From an uncultured Collinsella sp. (GTDB lineage Bacteria > Actinomycetota > Coriobacteriia > Coriobacteriales > Coriobacteriaceae): DNA of 13,874 nt. The notes under the pieces were generated by a model. The model did not search any database, was not told the DNA's origin, and worked only from the letters and a program-made list of their open reading frames with translations. The stretch spans positions 1 to 13,874 of the forward strand of contig CABMPS010000029.1 in the NCBI GenBank assembly GCA_902388545.1, written 5' to 3'. This document shows positions 13,821 to 13,874 of the stretch, in pieces (the stretch's first letter is position 1; every line of letters starts with the position of its first letter). A program made the translations under genes and the position numbers.

Positions 13821-13874
13821 GGCTCGACGCTGCGCGAGCTTCTGACGCTGGAAAGCAGGCAGGTGCGATTTTTT

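Overview
The window looks like chromosomal DNA of a high-GC, Gram-positive gut actinobacterium of the Coriobacteriia, most likely Collinsella or a close relative. This is an inference from recall, not a database search. It rests on the strong G/C bias at third codon positions, a single-chain PurL with a fused glutaminase domain, a lipoprotein rather than periplasmic BCAA-binding protein, and G-rich Shine-Dalgarno sites.

Layout. Positions 1-264 (minus) hold the N-terminus of an EamA/DMT-type transporter that runs off the left edge. A good intrinsic terminator (274-310, minus) separates it from purL (348-4094, minus), the complete FGAM synthase of de novo purine synthesis. Diverging from purL is a CPA2/Kef-type cation:proton antiporter (4279-5841, plus). 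Its 3' flank carries six alternating-orientation copies of a 16-nt imperfect palindrome (5856-6027), followed by an intrinsic terminator (6042-6083). Convergent to it is a short-chain dehydrogenase (6126-6875, minus) that resembles the bile-acid 3-alpha-hydroxysteroid dehydrogenase BaiA. Next, behind its own terminator, is homoserine dehydrogenase, hom (7090-8433, minus). A 494-bp intergenic region with an AT-rich core separates hom from a complete branched-chain amino-acid ABC transporter operon, livJ-livH-livM-livG-livF (8928-13789, plus), closed by a 12-bp hairpin.

The Liv proteins form one uptake machine: LivJ (lipid-anchored binding protein), LivH and LivM (permeases), LivG and LivF (ATPases). 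hom, transcribed divergently, makes homoserine, the precursor of threonine, methionine and (through threonine) isoleucine. The shared intergenic region therefore sits between a biosynthetic and an uptake gene of related amino-acid metabolism. It contains GlnR-like half-sites, a possible 36-codon upstream ORF and leader hairpins.

The most unusual element is the repeat array behind the antiporter gene. Unit starts are spaced 32, 30, 32, 30 and 32 nt apart, and many arm differences are transitions that keep G-U pairing. The array can fold in two mutually exclusive ways. The rest of the window is ordinary core metabolism. No defence system, mobile element, tRNA or CRISPR array was seen.
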